DNA from: GCA-020352575 sp041635475
GTDB lineage: Bacteria > Actinomycetota > Acidimicrobiia > Spongiisociales > JAENVV01
DNA: 9,389 nucleotides
Direction: 5' to 3'
Assembly (NCBI GenBank): GCA_041635475.1
Contig: JBFKVA010000082.1
Location: 1-9,389 of the forward strand
Positions within the stretch are counted from its first letter, which is position 1. Each line of letters begins with the position of its first letter. Shown here piece by piece: positions 6,755-9,389 of this stretch. The notes under the pieces are model-generated. The model was not told where the DNA came from. It saw nothing but the letters and a program-made list of their open reading frames with translations, and ran no database searches. The position numbers and the translations under genes are program-made.

Positions 6755-6770
6755 AGACGACCCCAGTCGC

Positions 6771-8183
6771 CTACCCGATGGCGCCGGCCTCGGCCATGTT
6801 GAGTTCGATGAGGCGGTTCATCTCCACCGCGTACTCCATGGGCAGCTCACGCACGATCGGCTCGATGAAGCCCGCCACCACCATCGAGGTCGCCTGCTCC
6901 TCGTTGAGTCCCCGGGACATCAGGTAGAACAGTTGGTCCTCGCCGACCTTCGAGACCGTGGCCTCGTGGCCGATGTCGGCGTCGTTCTCCTCGATCTCCA
7001 TGTACGGGTAGGTGTCCGAGCGCGAGTCCTCGTCGAGGATGAGGGCGTCGCAGCGGACGAAGGCCTTCACGTGCTCGGCGCCGGGCTCGACCCGCACGAG
7101 GCCCCGGTAGCCGGCGCGGCCCCCGTGGTTCGAGATGGACTTGGAGACGATGTTCGACGTCGTGTTGGGGGCGACGTGCACCATCTTGGCGCCGGCGTCC
7201 TGGTGCTGGCCGGCGCCGGCGAAGGCGATCGAAAGCACCTCGCCGTGGGCGCCGGGTTCCATGAGCCACACCGCCGGGTACTTCATCGTGAGCTTCGACC
7301 CGAGGTTGCCGTCGATCCACTCCATCGTGGCGTTCTCATAGGCTGCGGCTCGCTTGGTGACGAGGTTGTAGACGTTGTTCGACCAGTTCTGGATCGTCGT
7401 GTACCGGCATCGTCCACCCTTCTTGACGATGATCTCCACCACGGCCGAGTGCAGGCTGTCCGACGACCACACGGGGGCCGAGCAGCCTTCCACGTAGTGC
7501 ACGAAGGCGTCCTCGTCGACGATGATGAGGGTCCGCTCGAACTGGCCCATGTTCTCGGCGTTGATCCGGAAGTAGGCCTGGAGGGGCTGGTCGAGCTTGA
7601 CGCCGGGCGGCACATAGATGAAGGATCCACCGGACCACACGGACGAGTTGAGGGCAGCGAACTTGTTGTCGTTCGGGGGGATGATCGTCCCCATGTACTG
7701 CTGAACGATGTCCGGGTACTCGCGCACGGCCGTGTCCATGTCACAGAACAGGACGCCCTTCTCCTCGAGGTCCTCCCGGTTCCGGTGGTACACCACCTCC
7801 GACTCGTACTGCGCGGTGACGCCGGCAAGGTACTTGCGCTCGGCCTCCGGGATCCCCAGCTTCTCGTAGGTGTCCTTGATGGACTCGGGAACCATGTCCC
7901 AGTCCTTGGCCTGGCCCTCGGTCGGCTTGATGTAGTAGTAGATGTCGTCGAAGTCGATGTCGTCGAGGGCCCCGCCACCACCCCAGGTCGGCATCGGCTT
8001 GGCGAGGAACCGCTGGTAGGCCTTCAGGCGGAACGCGAGCATCCACTCGGGTTCGCCCTTCATCGCCGACATCTCGCGGATGATGTCCTCATTGAGGCCC
8101 TTGCGGGGCTTGAAGACGTAGTCGTCCTCCGAGTCGTGCCACCCGAGTGCGTACGCACCTAGATCAATGTCGACGGTTGACAT
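6771..8183 (-). CDS. sufB: Fe-S cluster assembly scaffold protein SufB
   Basis: A 470-residue SufB of usual length. SufB is the main scaffold of the SufBC2D complex, on which sulfur from SufS is combined with iron into clusters. Family motifs run from the start (AYALGWHDSEDDYVFKPRKGLNEDIIREMSAMKGEPEWML) through the beta-helix (SVWSGGSFIYVPPGV, HYVEGCSAP, TTIQNWSNNVYNLVTKRA) to the C-terminal FVRCDAL...GHEATVSKVGEDQLFYLMSRGL. Cys378 matches the essential E. coli Cys405, and Glu407 matches Glu434 at the same spacing of 29. The ATG at 8183 has an excellent GGAGGTGA ribosome site (8190-8197, 6-nt spacer). The gene appears to be transcribed alone, from a promoter covered by an inverted repeat, towards a hairpin at 6730-6754. 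Normally sufD would follow directly; here padR lies next on that strand. Confidence 0.97.
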   Translation of the reverse strand: MSTVDIDLGAYALGWHDSEDDYVFKPRKGLNEDIIREMSAMKGEPEWMLAFRLKAYQRFLAKPMPTWGGGGALDDIDFDDIYYYIKPTEGQAKDWDMVPESIKDTYEKLGIPEAERKYLAGVTAQYESEVVYHRNREDLEEKGVLFCDMDTAVREYPDIVQQYMGTIIPPNDNKFAALNSSVWSGGSFIYVPPGVKLDQPLQAYFRINAENMGQFERTLIIVDEDAFVHYVEGCSAPVWSSDSLHSAVVEIIVKKGGRCRYTTIQNWSNNVYNLVTKRAAAYENATMEWIDGNLGSKLTMKYPAVWLMEPGAHGEVLSIAFAGAGQHQDAGAKMVHVAPNTTSNIVSKSISNHGGRAGYRGLVRVEPGAEHVKAFVRCDALILDEDSRSDTYPYMEIEENDADIGHEATVSKVGEDQLFYLMSRGLNEEQATSMVVAGFIEPIVRELPMEYAVEMNRLIELNMAEAGAIG

Positions 8184-8203
8184 GGAGATTCACCTCCGAG
8201 GGA

Positions 8204-8226
8204 TTACCACTACGGCGACAGTGTAA
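8204..8226 (-). promoter_or_regulatory. sufB promoter with inverted-repeat operator
   Basis: On the plus strand TTACCACT (8204-8211) and AGTGTAA (8220-8226) are inverted arms separated by 8 bp, perfect over 7 pairs apart from one extra C. On the minus strand the right-hand arm contains TACACT, a TANNNT-type -10 box about 37 nt before the sufB ATG. A protein bound here would block transcription start. Actinobacterial SufR repressors use inverted repeats of ACACT type at suf promoters, so a SufR-like or other Fe-S-sensing regulator is a good candidate. None is encoded in the window. A weak -35 candidate, TGTCCA, lies 18 bp upstream of the -10 box. Confidence 0.6.
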
Positions 8227-8281
8227 ACATCTCGGGGCCCATATGGACAGGGCTCGGATGATGGTCGCCCGGCCATCGCTC

Positions 8282-8287
8282 TACGAT
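8282..8287 (+). promoter_or_regulatory. Possible -10 box of dppB-like gene (leaderless)
   Basis: TACGAT fits the TANNNT pattern and ends 7 nt before the GTG start at 8295. No ribosome binding site lies between them. No earlier in-frame start exists before a stop at 8259-8261. The -35 region is not recognisable. Confidence 0.4.
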
Positions 8288-8294
8288 CTGGCCC

Positions 8295-9239
8295 GTGGCC
8301 GCCTACGTCATTCGCCGGACGGCGATCTTCGTCGCCAGTCTCATCGCTGCCTCGTTCCTCGTGTTCTTCGTCATGTCGGTGCTGCCGGGTGACCCGGCCG
8401 TGGTGCTGCTCGGCACCCAGGCAACCCCGCAGGCCGTCGCCGACCTCCGGGTCGACCTCGGCCTCGACCGGCCCCTCCTGGTTCGCTACGCCGACTGGGC
8501 GTGGTCGGCGGCCCAAGGTGACCTGGGGACATCGTTCTTCTCGGGGATCGAGATCGCCGGCCAGATCCGGAGCAGGCTGGCGGTGACGCTTCCCCTCGCC
8601 TTCATCGCCATCGGTCTGACCACCGTCATTGCCTTCCCGGCCGGGGTGTTCGCGGCCGCCCGGCACCGCAAGATCGGGGACACGGTGGTCTCCACGGCCA
8701 GCCAGGTGGGGCTCGCCATCCCCGCCTTCTGGGCAGGACTCCTGCTCGTCACGGCGTTTGCCGTCCGCCGTGACTGGTTCCCGGCCGGCGGCTTCCCGGG
8801 GTGGGAGGACGGCCTGTGGGTGTCGGTACGGGCCCTCATCCTGCCTGCCATCTCGCTGGCGCTCGTCCAAGGCGCGATCCTCACCCGCTACGTCCGATCC
8901 GCGGTGCTCGAAACACTGCGGGAGGACTTCATCCGCACCGCCCGGGCCAAGGGGCTCAGCCGTGGTCAGGCCCTGTGGAGGCACGGACTGCGCAACGCCT
9001 CCATCCCCGTCCTCACCGTCCTCGGCCTCCAGTTCGCGGCGCTGCTGGCCGGCACGGTCGTCATCGAGAGTGTGTTCGTGCTTCCCGGGCTGGGGTCGAT
9101 GCTCCTCCAGGCGATCACCCGCCGCGATCTCTTCCTCGTCCAGGGTGGGGCGATGGTGATCGTCGCGTTCATCCTCACCATCAGCCTCGTCGTCGACCTC
9201 GTCTACCACCTGGCCGATCCCCGGGTCCGCACCCGATGA
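8295..9239 (+). CDS. DppB/OppB-type ABC transporter permease
   Basis: A 314-residue inner-membrane subunit of a peptide/nickel-family ABC importer. The N-terminus AAYVIRRTAIFVASLIAASFLVFFVMSVLPGDPA is the standard DppB/OppB first helix and following loop, then LRVDLGLDRPLLVRYADW and GDLGTS. Six membrane segments lie at about 9-29, 97-121, 133-156, 176-196, 238-262 and 285-306. The EAA loop that contacts the ATPase is at about 207-236 (LREDFIRTARAKGLSRGQALWRHGLRNA), followed by VIESVFVLPGLGSMLL. The start is GTG with no Shine-Dalgarno sequence, directly behind a possible -10 box. The stop overlaps the next permease gene by ATGA. The usual substrate-binding protein gene does not precede it. The solute is unknown; peptides are likely, with nickel, sugars or other solutes possible in this family. 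Confidence 0.93.
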   Translation: MAAYVIRRTAIFVASLIAASFLVFFVMSVLPGDPAVVLLGTQATPQAVADLRVDLGLDRPLLVRYADWAWSAAQGDLGTSFFSGIEIAGQIRSRLAVTLPLAFIAIGLTTVIAFPAGVFAAARHRKIGDTVVSTASQVGLAIPAFWAGLLLVTAFAVRRDWFPAGGFPGWEDGLWVSVRALILPAISLALVQGAILTRYVRSAVLETLREDFIRTARAKGLSRGQALWRHGLRNASIPVLTVLGLQFAALLAGTVVIESVFVLPGLGSMLLQAITRRDLFLVQGGAMVIVAFILTISLVVDLVYHLADPRVRTR

Positions 9240-9389
9240 GCACGCCCGTCCCCATCGAACTCAACCGACGCCGGCGGCGATGGAAACGGACGAACCTCGT
9301 CGTCGGCGCCACGATCGTCGGCGCGGTCGTCCTCACCGCCCTCGTGTCGTTCGTGTGGACGCCGTACGACCCGTCGGTGATCTCACCGA
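9236..9389 (+). CDS. DppC/OppC-type ABC transporter permease, N-terminal part (cut by window edge)
   Basis: The ATG at 9236 overlaps the stop of the preceding permease (ATGA). The visible 51 residues begin MSTPVPIELNRRRRRWKRTN, a basic cytoplasmic tail. One membrane helix follows (LVVGATIVGAVVLTALVSFV), then WTPYDPSVISP, matching the conserved end of the first helix in DppC/OppC proteins (the PYDP motif). It is therefore the partner permease that pairs with the DppB-like protein. ATPase genes are expected to the right of the window. Confidence 0.85.
   Translation, partial: MSTPVPIELNRRRRRWKRTNLVVGATIVGAVVLTALVSFVWTPYDPSVISP

Noticed and set aside
1461..6770. The block between sufD and sufB as a mobile element or genomic island
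   Set aside because: No transposase, integrase, attachment-site pair or terminal repeat was seen, and base composition looks like the flanks. Rearrangement remains possible but not a recognisable element.
6933..8162. Plus-strand reading frame of 409 codons opposite sufB
   Set aside because: A shadow of sufB; the product has no motifs and sufB is certain.
8239..8246. CCATATGG palindrome in the sufB-dppB gap as an operator
   Set aside because: Eight-base palindromes are expected by chance and nothing else supports it.

Overview
The window comes from a GC-rich bacterium, most likely an actinomycete-lineage organism (Actinomycetota). A deep-branching group such as Acidimicrobiia is my best guess. 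The reasons are strong G/C bias at third codon positions, a SufB/SufD set with a Rieske ferredoxin gene directly after sufD, a family-5 uracil-DNA glycosylase, a short group-2 sigma factor, and several genes that start right behind a -10 box with no Shine-Dalgarno sequence. The taxon is inferred from gene content, not from a marker gene.

Layout. (1) Positions 1-3725, minus strand, read right to left: a lipoprotein with a DUF4015 putative glycosidase domain (3725-2175), a family-5 uracil-DNA glycosylase that overlaps its 3' end (2212-1508), sufD (1460-165), and a Rieske ferredoxin that overlaps sufD by ATGA and runs off the left edge (168-<1). Spacing fits one transcript. (2) Positions 3726-3826 are a divergent promoter region. 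(3) Positions 3827-4801, plus strand: a sigma-70 family factor, followed by a strong hairpin between convergent genes. (4) Positions 4881-6591, minus strand: a PadR regulator and an 11-helix membrane protein with an N-terminal HAAS (permease prefix) domain. These form a two-gene unit behind a clear inverted repeat that overlaps the likely promoter. (5) Positions 6592-6770 hold that promoter, short repeats and a probable sufB terminator. (6) Positions 6771-8183, minus strand: sufB, with a strong ribosome binding site and an inverted-repeat operator over its -10 box. (7) Positions 8295-9389, plus strand: the two membrane subunits of a DppBC/OppBC-type peptide-family ABC importer. The second is cut by the right edge.

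How the genes work together. SufB and SufD are the scaffold proteins of the SUF iron-sulfur cluster assembly complex, and SufC is expected beyond the left edge. The Rieske protein and the uracil-DNA glycosylase are both Fe-S proteins and lie in the sufD unit. The notable point is that sufB is separated from sufD by about 5.3 kb holding five unrelated genes, one on the opposite strand, so sufB and sufD must be transcribed separately. No CRISPR array, tRNA, rRNA or insertion sequence was seen. I see no convincing wholly new system. The most interesting items are the split suf locus with its operator, the PadR/HAAS operator, the leaderless starts, and the lipoprotein's domain arrangement.
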